Source: Cytophagaceae bacterium
GTDB taxonomy: Bacteria > Bacteroidota > Bacteroidia > Cytophagales > Cytophagaceae
DNA: 35,940 nucleotides
Direction of reading: 5' to 3'
Assembly: GCA_029237685.1 (NCBI GenBank)
Contig: JAQZBV010000022.1
Location: 1-35,940 of the forward strand
Shown here: piece by piece, positions 24,176 to 33,276 of the stretch
Layout of the letters: every line of letters starts with the position of its first letter
Numbering within the stretch: position 1 is the first letter of the stretch
The notes under the pieces: model-generated
The model's database searches: none
What the model saw: the letters and a program-made list of their open reading frames with translations, nothing else
What the model was told of the DNA's origin: nothing
Position numbers and translations under genes: made by a program

Positions 24176-25009
24176 ATGAATGTTAAAACCATTGCGCAGC
24201 GTATTTTTTCCAAGCAGCTTTACAAGAGCGCATACAGCCGTGCGGTATTCACATCACTAGGAATATTCTTGCAAGAAACTAAAGTCTGCTTCTCACAATT
24301 CTTCACCTGGCGCTATCCCCTTTCTTTCTTCAGCGCTTTGTATCAACTTCACTTATCTTGGTTCAGGCTGCTCGCCGGCCGCAGTGCACGCCTCAGTTAT
24401 GCGCATACCGGAGAAGACCGATTGATCGATTCGATTTTGAAACCCATCATTACACAAAAAGGATTTTATGTGGAAGTGGGATGCAACGAGCCTATCTTTA
24501 TTTCCAATACCTTTTCTTTGTATAAAAGAGGATGGAACGGCATCTGCATAGATGCTAACGAGGAACTGATTAAAAAATACGCGCGTCTGCGTCCAAAGGA
24601 CAAAGCGATCAGTGCATTGGTATCGGATGAAAAAATGACCCGAGATTATTTCATTTATACGAACAATGTTTTATCCTCTACCGAGCAGATGAACATTGAC
24701 ATCAAAGAGGAACCAGGCTTTGAAATCGTACGAACTCAAAAACTAGAGCCTGAAAGTTTAACAGAAATTCTGGATCGTTGCAAAGCACCGGCAAGCTTTG
24801 ATCTCTTGTCTATAGATGCGGAAGAACATGACCTGCAGGTATTGCGTTCACTAGACTTTGGCAAATACGCTCCCAAATTAATTGTAGTAGAGTCTGAGAC
24901 CTTTGATGCTTCATCACCAACAGAAGATTTGGTCTATCAGTTGGTAATGAGCAAGGGCTATACGTTTGAAGGAAGTGTGTTGAAGAATCTTTATTTTTTA
25001 AAAAAGTAA
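24176..25009 (+). CDS. FkbM-family SAM-dependent methyltransferase
   Basis: A start at ATG 24176 gives 277 residues; an earlier TTG at 24158 falls inside the inverted repeat and is less likely. After a basic/hydrophobic N-terminal region of about 75 residues, the FkbM core begins: HTGEDRLIDSI, GFYVEVGCNEPIFISNTFSL (SAM-binding, Glu100, Gly102), GWNGICIDANEELI (Asp126), FDLLSIDAEEHDLQVLRSLDF and PKLIVVESETF. Members of this family O-methylate sugars and other small molecules. Its position 81 bases after kdnB suggests methylation of the lipopolysaccharide core or a related glycan, but the substrate is unknown. The long N-terminal region has two moderately hydrophobic stretches and might associate with the membrane. 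Confidence 0.8.
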   Translation: MNVKTIAQRIFSKQLYKSAYSRAVFTSLGIFLQETKVCFSQFFTWRYPLSFFSALYQLHLSWFRLLAGRSARLSYAHTGEDRLIDSILKPIITQKGFYVEVGCNEPIFISNTFSLYKRGWNGICIDANEELIKKYARLRPKDKAISALVSDEKMTRDYFIYTNNVLSSTEQMNIDIKEEPGFEIVRTQKLEPESLTEILDRCKAPASFDLLSIDAEEHDLQVLRSLDFGKYAPKLIVVESETFDASSPTEDLVYQLVMSKGYTFEGSVLKNLYFLKK

Positions 25010-25021
25010 TTCCTTTTACTT

Positions 25022-25100
25022 CTTGTTGGCGTCCTGCCAACAAAGTGATGGCATCAAAACCTGCAAGTACAGTCTAGTTGTTGCGGGACACCAACAACGA
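25022..25100. repeat. Pair of related hairpins after the FkbM gene
   Basis: TTGTTGGC-GTCCT-GCCAACAA (25023-25043) and GTTGTTG-CGGGACAC-CAACAAC (25077-25098) are each palindromic, and one resembles the reverse complement of the other. They lie between the convergent FkbM and lipoprotein genes. No T-tract follows, so termination is uncertain. Confidence 0.55.
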
Positions 25101-25108
25101 GTAATCAA

Positions 25109-25780
25109 CTAAGGTAAGTTTATTCGCTCTTCTATATTTCCTTTATCAATAATTTCCCAATCATTACTATCGAATTCAGAAGTGTAATAAGATTTAGCTA
25201 TCGATAAATCTTTAGTTATTTTACCCCATGAATATTCCATTAACTGATGGACATTATAAAAACGAAATACGTATTGTTCTAACAGAATTTCACCATTTGC
25301 ATCGTAAACAATGAAGCTCACTGTTTTAAGCTCTCCATCGGGACCAACAACTTCCGGAGCAACATCCGTCACGATGGTAACTCCTACTCGTCCATTTCCT
25401 AAATCAAATTTATCTCTGGCATAAAAGGCATTCAGCTCTTCTGGTTCTTTCAGCTCTTGAAGTTTAAAAAATCTTGAAAAGCGGAGTCTGCTGGAGCTGT
25501 TTCCCTCGATACTTCGCATGTAGAGTGAATCATAAACTACCGGCAATGTTCTCCATTTAAAAAGGGCGAGATAATCTTGAAAAGATTCATAATCCGGCAG
25601 TGTATCAAAAAACTTCTTCTTTTCTATACTTGCCGTATTTAGAGGCCTGTCCCATTCACGTTTATTTTTTTGAGCAGTAACTTGTACAGCAGAATCCCTG
25701 GAAGTATCGGATGTCTCCTCTGGGCGATCTGAAGCGCATGAAAACACAACCGTAAGAATGATTATTAAATACTTCTGCAT
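25109..25780 (-). CDS. Hypothetical lipoprotein coupled to the PAS sensor gene
   Basis: The 223-residue protein has a short signal sequence with a lipobox-like cysteine (MQKYLIIILTVVFSCASD, Cys15), then a charged, disordered-looking linker (about 16-48) and a mixed alpha/beta domain with DYESFQDYLALFKWRTLP and GRVGVTIVTDVAPEVVGPDG. No family is recognised. Its ATG overlaps the stop codon of the upstream PAS gene by one base (TAATG), so translation is probably coupled. It may be the periplasmic partner of that sensor, which is an inference from position alone. Confidence 0.75.
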   Translation of the reverse strand: MQKYLIIILTVVFSCASDRPEETSDTSRDSAVQVTAQKNKREWDRPLNTASIEKKKFFDTLPDYESFQDYLALFKWRTLPVVYDSLYMRSIEGNSSSRLRFSRFFKLQELKEPEELNAFYARDKFDLGNGRVGVTIVTDVAPEVVGPDGELKTVSFIVYDANGEILLEQYVFRFYNVHQLMEYSWGKITKDLSIAKSYYTSEFDSNDWEIIDKGNIEERINLP

Positions 25781-27132
25781 TATCGCTTATCTTCTTGAAT
25801 CTTATGCGCCAATTCCTTAATGATCAAATCCAGTTCCCTGGAAGAACTCACCAGGTGATTGTTAATGTTTATCAATTCGTCTTTACTCAAATCGTATTCA
25901 TACAAACTGGATAAACCCAATATTCGCGAAAGGGCCGAGCGTATTTTGTGAGAGATCACAAAGGAATGTTCTTCCAGTTTTTTACTTTGAAGACTGATGG
26001 TTTCTTGCGCTTTTTTCATTTCAGTCATATCCATCATACCTCCTACCATGCGTATCGGTTTGCCTTTATCATCTTTTATAATCAAGCCCTTATCGTATAC
26101 CATGGCGATGCTCCCATCCTTCTTAATAAAGCGGTATTCATCGCTCCAATAGGTATCTCCCCGATCAATGGCTTGTCTTATCTTAGCAGACACTCGTTCC
26201 ATGTCGGCAGGATATATGTGTTCGTCCCACCAGGAGATATCGTAACCGGTATCCTTTTCTGTATAACCAAACAAATTGGCCATTCCTTCGCTCCACCAGA
26301 TTCTGTTGCTTACCAGATCCCAATCCCATAAGGCATCGTTGGTGGCGGTGGCAATGTATTTGAACTTCTTCTCACTAAACTCCAAGGCCTTTTCTGCCTT
26401 GATTTTTTCCGTGACATCGGTACCTACACCCCATACATCCCATCCCGTAATGGGATTTTCAATGTGGTTGAAGCGGTAATGAATGTAACGGATGCTTCCG
26501 TTCTTACAGACCAACTCAAAATCGTATTCTTTGAGTTGCGCCTGCAAACTAGGATTGTCTAACTTCTGAAAAATAAAACGCTGCAGTGTCGGGTCTGGAA
26601 ACAACAATGAAATGGCGTTTTTGTTATGGACCATTTCCTCCATCGTATAACCTGTTACGGTTTCACACTCTTTGTTCCAAACCAAGAGTTCTTGCTTGTC
26701 ATTGAAGGCGACCAACATGATCGGTATCTTCATGACCGCTTGCTTCAACGTTTCTTCACTGGCCTTGAGCTGATACTCTATTTGCTTCTGTTCGGTAATG
26801 TCTCTGACAATACTGATGACACATTCTTTACCCGCTATTTCAATGATTTTGGAACGCATGTTACCGTGACGTACTCCATTGATTCGGGTGTTGAAAGAAG
26901 CGTCGTACTCCACTTCTCTTTTGGCGATTAAATTATGTTTCCAAATCACCCGCTCTTCTTCATTTTGCCAGGAACTGATATCAAAGACCGTCTTTCCGAT
27001 GACTTCTTCTTTGGTAAAACCACCAATTTTACAGAAGGCTGTATTGATGTGAAAAATGGTACCACTCTCCAGGTCCGTCACCACTACGGCATCAGGACTT
27101 AAATCAAACAATTTAAAAAATAATTCATCCAT
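25780..27132 (-). CDS. Three-PAS-domain sensor with a histidine-kinase-like DHp tail but no ATPase domain
   Basis: The 450-residue soluble protein has no signal peptide or membrane helix. It has three PAS domains, each followed by a PAC-like end: about 1-115 (LSPDAVVVTDLESGTIFHIN, IVRDITEQKQ), about 122-245 (YIHYRFNHIENPITG, VGTDVTEKIKAE) and about 250-375 (NDALWDWDLVSNRIWWSEG, GGMMDMTEMKKA). The C-terminal 65 residues resemble a HisKA helix pair, with HSFVISHKIRSALSRILGLSS placing a histidine at residue 395, but the protein stops at KIQEDKR with no N, G1 or G2 boxes. It may receive phosphate from another kinase, act as a scaffold, or be an ancient truncation. The lipoprotein gene follows with a one-base overlap. 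Confidence 0.85.
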   Translation of the reverse strand: MDELFFKLFDLSPDAVVVTDLESGTIFHINTAFCKIGGFTKEEVIGKTVFDISSWQNEEERVIWKHNLIAKREVEYDASFNTRINGVRHGNMRSKIIEIAGKECVISIVRDITEQKQIEYQLKASEETLKQAVMKIPIMLVAFNDKQELLVWNKECETVTGYTMEEMVHNKNAISLLFPDPTLQRFIFQKLDNPSLQAQLKEYDFELVCKNGSIRYIHYRFNHIENPITGWDVWGVGTDVTEKIKAEKALEFSEKKFKYIATATNDALWDWDLVSNRIWWSEGMANLFGYTEKDTGYDISWWDEHIYPADMERVSAKIRQAIDRGDTYWSDEYRFIKKDGSIAMVYDKGLIIKDDKGKPIRMVGGMMDMTEMKKAQETISLQSKKLEEHSFVISHKIRSALSRILGLSSLYEYDLSKDELININNHLVSSSRELDLIIKELAHKIQEDKR

Positions 27133-27190
27133 ACTTTAAGCTAGCCATAAATAGCTAAATCGCAAAACGATAAAAGTATTATTTATATCT

Positions 27191-27547
27191 TTATTCCAAT
27201 TTTTCCAACTCTTGTTTCAACTTTTTGGTCAAGGATGCAACGACCAGCTCATAGGAATGCTTTGTCCATTCTTTCAATAAGCGATCTGGAATGGATCCAT
27301 CCATTAATACCGTATTCCAATGCTTCTTATTCATGTGGTAACCTGGAATCACTGCCGGATATTGCTCGCGTAATTCTATCGCCTTTTCGGGATCGCATTT
27401 CAAGTTAACGGAAGTAAACATACTGATACCGGTAAGCGCAAATATCTTCCCCATCACTTTAAAGACGAGTGTTTCATCGCCAAAAGGCAGTCCTTCTTCT
27501 GTTCCTTTTAAGGACAGGCAATAGCTTCTGAAATCTTCTATATTCAT
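27191..27547 (-). CDS. MmcQ/YjbR family protein
   Basis: The 118-residue protein with MNIEDFRSYCLSLKGTEEGLPFG at the N terminus, ETLVFKVMGKIFAL, SVNLKCDPEKAIELREQYPAVIPGYHMNKKHWNTV and a lysine-rich C-terminal helix matches the MmcQ/YjbR (CyaY-like fold) family in motif order and length. The family has a double-wing DNA-binding-like fold but its cellular role is poorly defined. ATG at 27547 is preferred over the in-frame GTG at 27559. It is transcribed in the same direction as the PAS gene, 58 bases upstream of it. Confidence 0.88.
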   Translation of the reverse strand: MNIEDFRSYCLSLKGTEEGLPFGDETLVFKVMGKIFALTGISMFTSVNLKCDPEKAIELREQYPAVIPGYHMNKKHWNTVLMDGSIPDRLLKEWTKHSYELVVASLTKKLKQELEKLE

Positions 27548-27667
27548 CGTTGAGGGCACTTATTATCGTGGATTACAACCTACTATTTTTTTTCAAACCT
27601 TATGACGTTTTACACAAAAAAATAAACATGAAAGGACTTTTTTTATTAGCTTTCAAAAAACAAAAGC

Positions 27668-28627
27668 ATGCGCCTGATTTCCTCTGTTCTTCCTCCTTTC
27701 GTTATTCTATCGGTTCTTTTCAGTCTGATTGCTTCTTGTCATAAAATACAAGTCTTAACTACTGACATCAAACAAACCATCAATAAGGATAAAAACACAC
27801 TGCGCTTTTTGGTGATTGGAGATTGGGGAAGAAACGGCAAGTACCATCAAAAAGATGTGGCCGAACAAATGAACAAAACAGCGGAGCATTTCAATCCTTC
27901 TTTTATTATTTCTACCGGGGACAATTTTTATCCTCATGGTGTTTCATCTACAACTGATAAACAATGGGAAACTTCTTTTGAAGACATTTATACCGGAAAT
28001 CATTTGCAATGTCCTTGGTATGTGGTATTAGGAAACCATGATTATAGAGGCACACCTCAAGCGGAGGTTGACTATACAAAAAAACAAGGGCGATGGAGAA
28101 TGCCCGCGCGTTACTACACCTCTACAGAAAAAATTGACGACAGCACAAAGGCGCGTTTTATATTTTTAGACAGCAACCCAATAGTCATTCATAATCACAA
28201 CTATTTTTCAGACATGGCATTGCAGGATACGGTACAACAATTGCGTTGGCTGGACAGTGTATTGACGCATGCGCAAGAAAAATGGAAAATCGTAGTGGCA
28301 CATCATCCCGTCTATTCTTCTAATCCCAGACATGGAAATTCTGAAAGACTGATTGCTTTACTAAAACCTAAATTGGAAAAGTATGGTGTTCAACTTTACC
28401 TGAGCGGACACGATCATGATTTACAACACCAAAAACCTCCGGGCACTGTAGACTATGTCATATCAGGTGCAGGTTCTCAAACGAGAAGAACAAGTCAAAA
28501 CCTTACCAGCAAATTCAGCCGAGAGGTTTCAGGATTTGCGGCTTTAAGACTGACGACAGACTCTCTGCATGTGCACTTTATCGACTATACAGGGAATACC
28601 ATTTATTCTTATAGCAGAGGAAAATAA
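27668..28627 (+). CDS. Tartrate-resistant acid phosphatase-like metallophosphoesterase (lipoprotein)
   Basis: The 319-residue protein has an N-terminal signal with lipobox FSLIASC (Cys24). All calcineurin-like metallophosphoesterase motifs are present in purple/TRAP order: VIGDWGRNG, STGDNFYPHG, VLGNHDYRG, VVAHHPVYSS and LSGHDHDLQH. The GDWG and GDNFY spacing is typical of ACP5-like enzymes, which hydrolyse phosphomonoesters with a dinuclear metal centre. It is probably anchored in the outer membrane or periplasm and may scavenge phosphate. It is divergent from the YjbR-like gene and its stop is 12 bases from the convergent barrel gene. Confidence 0.9.
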   Translation: MRLISSVLPPFVILSVLFSLIASCHKIQVLTTDIKQTINKDKNTLRFLVIGDWGRNGKYHQKDVAEQMNKTAEHFNPSFIISTGDNFYPHGVSSTTDKQWETSFEDIYTGNHLQCPWYVVLGNHDYRGTPQAEVDYTKKQGRWRMPARYYTSTEKIDDSTKARFIFLDSNPIVIHNHNYFSDMALQDTVQQLRWLDSVLTHAQEKWKIVVAHHPVYSSNPRHGNSERLIALLKPKLEKYGVQLYLSGHDHDLQHQKPPGTVDYVISGAGSQTRRTSQNLTSKFSREVSGFAALRLTTDSLHVHFIDYTGNTIYSYSRGK

Positions 28628-28639
28628 TTGCTACTCTTT

Positions 28640-29749
28640 CTAAAAAGCCTCTCCGATCAAAGCATATAAGCCACGGTTATTGTCCATGCCTATGGCATAA
28701 TCAATGCGCAGTTTGATTTGTTGCTTTTCACTCAGCACAAAACGCAAGCCTGCGCCATAGGAAAACTTGGGAGTTTCCTGATACAAAGTGGAAAGATGAC
28801 TTCCTACATTTCCCATTCCACCAAAAACAGCGATACCTATTCTTTTTATGACAGGAAGTCTATACTCCGCCTGCATGCTGTAGTAGGTCATGTCCCTGTA
28901 TCGGCCTCTGTAATAACCCCGCATGTCTTCGTCGCTTCCGATCTGTGGCATGATGGAGAAAGGTGTGTTTCCTTCTGTTAACGCCGTTCTAAACTGAAGG
29001 GCCACTACATGTTTTCGGTAGGGATTAAAGAATTTTCGAAGGTCCATTTCGTAACGCATAAAATTAAAATGACTTCCCAAGTATTTTTCGCTGAACACAG
29101 CCTGAAAGCTATAGTAACTCCCTTTCTTGGTATTGTTCAGATGATCCCTGGAATCGTAGAGCACGTAAGGGCCTATGCTACTGGTAAAATTTCCATCAAA
29201 GCCCGTCACCCGTGTTGAATCCAGCAGCTGTGGACCTTTATGGTGCGAGATGTGTTGAATATTGACCATTCTGTAACTGATACCGAGGTATAGCTTTGGC
29301 AACACCATTCTTAGCGCATCCAGACTCAAGCGCCAGCGGCTGCTGTTGTAGTATTCTACAGGATCTGAAGGTGTATCGAAACCTATACCCCAATATTTAT
29401 CAGGAAAACGCGCAAAGGAAACAAATCCTTTGACTACATAAAATTGGTTCAGACTCAAATACCATTTTGCTTCCGTGATGAGTTGATTATTTTGAGTGTA
29501 GGTGAAGTTAAGTTCTGCGAGTGAAGAAGCGACAGTAGTATCGTTTCCTATACGCATGGAAGCCACTAATACAGCTCCTCCCAGAAAACGTGTTTCAGGA
29601 GCATAACCGGCAAAAGGCAGTGGTATGAGCTTGATCTTTTTTTCACTTCGTACAACCGAATCTGCGTTCACTTGCGAGTAAGCAAGGAAAGGTCCACGCC
29701 AACAAAAGATAGCCAATAAAAAAACAGAAAACTTGAATGTAATTTTCAC
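28640..29749 (-). CDS. Outer-membrane beta-barrel protein, Omp85/surface-antigen (BamA-like barrel) family
   Basis: A GTG at 29749 gives MKITFKFSVFLLAIFCWRGP followed by FLAYSQ, a good signal peptide; an in-frame TTG at 29797 would add 16 residues that do not fit one. The mature part has alternating strands, GGAVLVASMRIGNDT, YDSRDHLNNTKKGSYYSFQ, the conserved GSDEDMRGYYRGRYRD turn, IGIAVFGGMGNVG and a C-terminal KLRIDYAIGMDNNRGLYALIGEAF-like end. These match the surface-antigen C-terminal barrel of the Omp85 superfamily but no POTRA domains are present. It may therefore be a stand-alone barrel or export pore. Neighbouring phosphatase gene is convergent and gives no functional clue. Confidence 0.8.
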   Translation of the reverse strand: MKITFKFSVFLLAIFCWRGPFLAYSQVNADSVVRSEKKIKLIPLPFAGYAPETRFLGGAVLVASMRIGNDTTVASSLAELNFTYTQNNQLITEAKWYLSLNQFYVVKGFVSFARFPDKYWGIGFDTPSDPVEYYNSSRWRLSLDALRMVLPKLYLGISYRMVNIQHISHHKGPQLLDSTRVTGFDGNFTSSIGPYVLYDSRDHLNNTKKGSYYSFQAVFSEKYLGSHFNFMRYEMDLRKFFNPYRKHVVALQFRTALTEGNTPFSIMPQIGSDEDMRGYYRGRYRDMTYYSMQAEYRLPVIKRIGIAVFGGMGNVGSHLSTLYQETPKFSYGAGLRFVLSEKQQIKLRIDYAIGMDNNRGLYALIGEAF

Positions 29750-29838
29750 TGATTGAAACCGTAATACCGTGCAGGAAAATAAGATATAGCAGTACAAGAA
29801 AGTGTCGGCAATGCGACAAGGCTATAATCTACCACAAA

Positions 29839-29865
29839 AAAGAGAATCCCTCTAGGATTCTCTTT
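29839..29865 (-). terminator. Intrinsic terminator of the downstream-reading lectin-like gene
   Basis: On the - strand the hairpin AAAGAGAATCC / GGATTCTCTTT (11-bp perfect arms, 5-base loop) is followed by a run of Ts (29838-29831). It lies 85 bases after the stop codon at 29950. Confidence 0.9.
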
Positions 29866-29949
29866 CTGTTTATTTGTCATCATTAGAAGATCTAGACAAG
29901 GCTTTGTGGCCTTTATTAAACTCACAAACACCAGTTATCAACTAAACTA

Positions 29950-31971
29950 TCAGTTAGTTAGAATAAGCTTAGCATAGTCTACACTGCTAGCCGACTTCAT
30001 CAGCACATAGTACATTCCGCCTTTTAAGTGTTTGTCCGAAAGATTTATCGTTCCGACACCCTTTACAAAATTTTGCTGAAACATGAGAACGTTGGCATTG
30101 TCGTATACTTCTATTGTCGCGTCCTCTGTCAAATCAATCAATAAGTCTTTATCTAATGAAGATGGATTCGGATAAATGCTGTAGTGATTTCCCATAGATA
30201 GAGGGCTAACATTTCTTATTATTGAGTAGCTGTAGTCTCCGTTCAGGTCCACCTGTTTCAATCGGTAATAAGTTAAACTTCTTAATGGATTCTCATCGAT
30301 AAATAAGTAGCGAGACAATCCATTCGAATTACCTTGAGCGGTCTGATTGCCTATTGGCAAAAACGCATTGCCATCCACACTTCTTTCTATTATAAATTCT
30401 TTCGTACCTTTTTCAGAACCTGTTTCCCATGACAGGTTTACTAGATTATCCTGGATTGCTACATCAAAAGAAATCCAGGTTACAGGAAGCGGTGCAGTTG
30501 CGCCAGGTAAGTTCCCTGGACACATCGATTGTTCATTGGTAAAAGAACCGGTAGAACCTGTCACTCCCCAATACACCATTGAATTACCACCAAATACATT
30601 ATTGATGATGTCATTGGTATAGGTTAATTTAGGTGTAACAAGGTCATCAAAGAATACGCTAAAGACAGTCGTAGCAGGGTTCCATGTAATCCTCACATTG
30701 TGGGAAGTTCCATCTTCAATGTTAGCACTTGCTGCAGCCTGCACAGGACCAGCTACTGGAGTGGCGAAATTACCGTTGACATTGATAGCGACGTGATCAG
30801 CCGGTATATCTGATTGTCCTGCGCCGTTGTCATAAGTATCGAACTCTACGATAAATGTATTGGTCAAGGGGCCGATCCCTAAGTTGTAGCCCGGACTACC
30901 GATAGCCGAGGTACCTGCAGCATTGTTTTGGAGAGTGAATGTAAGACCATCAGCGCCGGCATCGTTACTCCCTAAGTTGACAGAGTAAGTATAATCAAAG
31001 GCCACATTCATGTTGATTTGAGCGGTACTCCATACTGCAGACAATTGCGACCGTGAGTCAGGTGTAATACGTAGACATTTACCGGCGTTATTGAGTTCTA
31101 CAGCACTTCCCATCATGCAATAATTAGGATATGGATCACTTAAACCAATACCAAATGTTCCAGCCTGAGCATTATTAAACGACCATACACGTACATAGAT
31201 GGAATCTCCGGGAGTAAGACTTGTCAAAGGTAGTTCTGGCATATTACCTGCACCATCATAATCACAACCCAAGAGGGTTAGTGCAGAAGAACAACTACTG
31301 GCTCTGTAAGCAGCGATAGCAGCATCGGTAATACCACCCGACTGCGTGCCTATATTCAGGTATCCAGAGGAAGGTACAACAGTCTTAAACCAAACGTCAC
31401 GTCCCGTAAAAGAACCACAAGCAGGTGCAGCCTGAGGAGAAGTGGTAGCATTGGCGTTACCATACGTTGCATAAGACAATGTGCACCGATTGCTGTACAG
31501 AAAGTATGCTCCGCAAATGTTGTCATTTACAGGAGATGTGATTCGATAAGCAATTGTTTTGTTCCCAAAATCTGTCCCCCATGCACATCCCCCACTTATT
31601 GTTCTTGACTGCGACAGCAACACCTTTATTGCACCAGTTATTGGTGACATAAAAGTAATTTGCGGATTGACACCACAAAAGTCGTCATTGTAGGCGTAGT
31701 TAGCATTGGTAGCCGCGTTGTATGCAGACAATTCACCATTAAAACCTGGTGCAACACCTCCACCTGCACAAAAAGTAAAGGTGTAAGTCACTCCAGCTGT
31801 TGCATTAAATTGCAAAGGATAAGCTGAAACAATCGTTGCCGTTTGATAAGTGGTTGTAGGTGTAACATTAGTTACTGTTCCTGTACTTGTACATTGAGCT
31901 TGTACCAATGTTTCAAATGAACCGACAAGCAAAACAATGAATGCTATTGACTTCAGTAAAAATCTATCCAT
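29950..31971 (-). CDS. L-type-lectin-like secreted protein with T9SS type A sorting domain (paralogue 1)
   Basis: The 673-residue protein has a signal peptide to about residue 25 (ETLVQA-QC). Two PPC-like beta domains follow (about 26-150 and 152-285; FTFCAGGG, DVWFKTVVPSSGYLNI, LTPGDSIYVRVWSF). A legume L-type-lectin-like domain spans about 288-495: FDYTYSVNLGSNDAGADGLTF, NTFIVEFDTYDNGAG, PADHVAINVNGN, GTSHNVRITWNPATTVFSVF. The acidic EFDTYDN and DH residues fit metal-dependent glycan binding. A linker with VNLSWETGSEKGTKEF and TYYRLKQVDLNGDYSYS precedes the type A sorting domain (IYPNPSSLDKDLLIDL, LSDKHLKGGMYYVLMKS). It is predicted to be surface-exposed. A close paralogue is encoded at 33277-35286, with ttcA between. 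The glycan specificity is unknown. Confidence 0.9.
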   Translation of the reverse strand: MDRFLLKSIAFIVLLVGSFETLVQAQCTSTGTVTNVTPTTTYQTATIVSAYPLQFNATAGVTYTFTFCAGGGVAPGFNGELSAYNAATNANYAYNDDFCGVNPQITFMSPITGAIKVLLSQSRTISGGCAWGTDFGNKTIAYRITSPVNDNICGAYFLYSNRCTLSYATYGNANATTSPQAAPACGSFTGRDVWFKTVVPSSGYLNIGTQSGGITDAAIAAYRASSCSSALTLLGCDYDGAGNMPELPLTSLTPGDSIYVRVWSFNNAQAGTFGIGLSDPYPNYCMMGSAVELNNAGKCLRITPDSRSQLSAVWSTAQINMNVAFDYTYSVNLGSNDAGADGLTFTLQNNAAGTSAIGSPGYNLGIGPLTNTFIVEFDTYDNGAGQSDIPADHVAINVNGNFATPVAGPVQAAASANIEDGTSHNVRITWNPATTVFSVFFDDLVTPKLTYTNDIINNVFGGNSMVYWGVTGSTGSFTNEQSMCPGNLPGATAPLPVTWISFDVAIQDNLVNLSWETGSEKGTKEFIIERSVDGNAFLPIGNQTAQGNSNGLSRYLFIDENPLRSLTYYRLKQVDLNGDYSYSIIRNVSPLSMGNHYSIYPNPSSLDKDLLIDLTEDATIEVYDNANVLMFQQNFVKGVGTINLSDKHLKGGMYYVLMKSASSVDYAKLILTN

Positions 31972-32076
31972 AACCTAAACCTAAAAGAAACTAAAAACTT
32001 ATTTGCTGGAATTATGGAAGTATACGAATCTATTGAAACAGGGTTATAACAACCCCACGTAGGTCAGTAAAATAGA

Positions 32077-32090
32077 GGGCTGCAGAGCCC
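32077..32090 (-). terminator. Weak candidate terminator after ttcA
   Basis: GGGCT-CTGC-AGCCC on the - strand is followed by TCTATTTT. The stem is short and lies about 155 bases after the ttcA stop, so it is only a candidate. The surrounding 31972-32245 gap is AT-rich and must hold the promoter for the lectin-like gene. Confidence 0.35.
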
Positions 32091-32245
32091 CTTTGTTAAT
32101 CACAATTTTTTAATTAATATAAAGTGATGAATTAAATAATAAAAAAACCGATTATAGAGCGATTATAATGGCATCATTTTGAAAAAAAAATTCTAAGAAA
32201 ATAAGGTGATTTATTAAATCGCGAATTTAAACCCTTCTATCTAAG

Positions 32246-33070
32246 TCATTCTACGTAGCCATCGGCTACATTCTCTTTCTCCCCTTTTACAATCAATTGT
32301 TCAAAGTCAAACAAGTTTTTATCCAGTAAATGAGAAGGAGACACATTTTGTATGGCATGGAAAATCACTTCCGAGCGCCCCGGATGTTTTTCTTCCCAGC
32401 CCCTTAACATTTGTTTCACTGCATTGCGTTGCAGGTTTGGTTGAGACCCACACAGATTACAGGGTATGATAGGAAAAGCCATGACCCGGGAATATTCCTC
32501 TATGTCCTTCTCTTTGCAAAATGCCAGAGGTCTTATGACCACGTGTTCACCATTGTCCGTGCGGTACTTGGCCGGCATGGTTTCCAATTTTCCGCTGAAC
32601 ATCAGATTCAGGAAAAGTGTTTCGATGATGTCATCCCGGTGATGTCCCAGGGCAATTTTGGTGACTCCCAATTCAGATGCTGTTTTGTATAAAATACCTC
32701 TTCGCAATCTGGAGCACAAGGTGCACGTTGTTTTACCTTCCGGAGTTTTTTCTTTTACAATGCTGTATGTATCTTTTTGTACGATTTGATAAGGTACTCC
32801 TAGTTTATCCAAATATTCAGGTAAAATGTGTTCAGGAAAGCCAGGTTGTTTTTGATCTAAATTGACAGCAATGATTTCAAAATCGTATTTTTTTGTTTGC
32901 TGAATGTGCAATAAAATATCCAGCATGGTATAACTATCCTTTCCACCGGAAAGACATACCATGACCTTATCACCATTTTCAATGAGATGATAATCATCAA
33001 GAGTTTCCCATACAGCCTTTCTTAAGCGTTTGATGAGTTTGTCTACGATCGGATCTTCGTGCGCTTTCAT
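32246..33070 (-). CDS. ttcA: tRNA 2-thiocytidine(32) synthetase TtcA
   Basis: The 274-residue protein has the PP-loop ATP-pyrophosphatase motif [14 protein letters not shown] (41-46), the Cys-x-x-Cys of [11 protein letters not shown] (Cys116, Cys119) that ligates the Fe-S cluster in the family, [21 protein letters not shown], and a second [15 protein letters not shown] cysteine pair. TtcA thiolates cytidine 32 in the anticodon loop of certain tRNAs. The length fits the family. ATG at 33070 starts [20 protein letters not shown]. It is flanked by two lectin-like paralogues on the same strand and separated by terminators, so it is probably its own unit. Confidence 0.95.
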   Translation of the reverse strand: MKAHEDPIVDKLIKRLRKAVWETLDDYHLIENGDKVMVCLSGGKDSYTMLDILLHIQQTKKYDFEIIAVNLDQKQPGFPEHILPEYLDKLGVPYQIVQKDTYSIVKEKTPEGKTTCTLCSRLRRGILYKTASELGVTKIALGHHRDDIIETLFLNLMFSGKLETMPAKYRTDNGEHVVIRPLAFCKEKDIEEYSRVMAFPIIPCNLCGSQPNLQRNAVKQMLRGWEEKHPGRSEVIFHAIQNVSPSHLLDKNLFDFEQLIVKGEKENVADGYVE

Positions 33071-33222
33071 GCTGCAATTTACGACAGTTTTTTTCGATGG
33101 GCAATCTAACAGCGGCCAAAAGTAATGCCTTGAGGCTTGGTTGTATCATTTAAATCATACGAATCATATCAATAAGTAAGAAATAAATAAGCAGCGTGCT
33201 CCGGGATATGATTCTGTTAAAA

Positions 33223-33245
33223 AAAGCCGGTTAGAAACCGGCTTT
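33223..33245 (-). terminator. Intrinsic terminator of the second lectin-like gene
   Basis: On the - strand AAAGCCGGTT / AACCGGCTTT (10-bp perfect arms, 3-base loop) is followed by TTTTAAC. It lies 32 bases after the stop at 33277. Confidence 0.92.
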
Positions 33246-33276
33246 CAATTGGCATCCTTGACTAGAGGTGCTTTCC

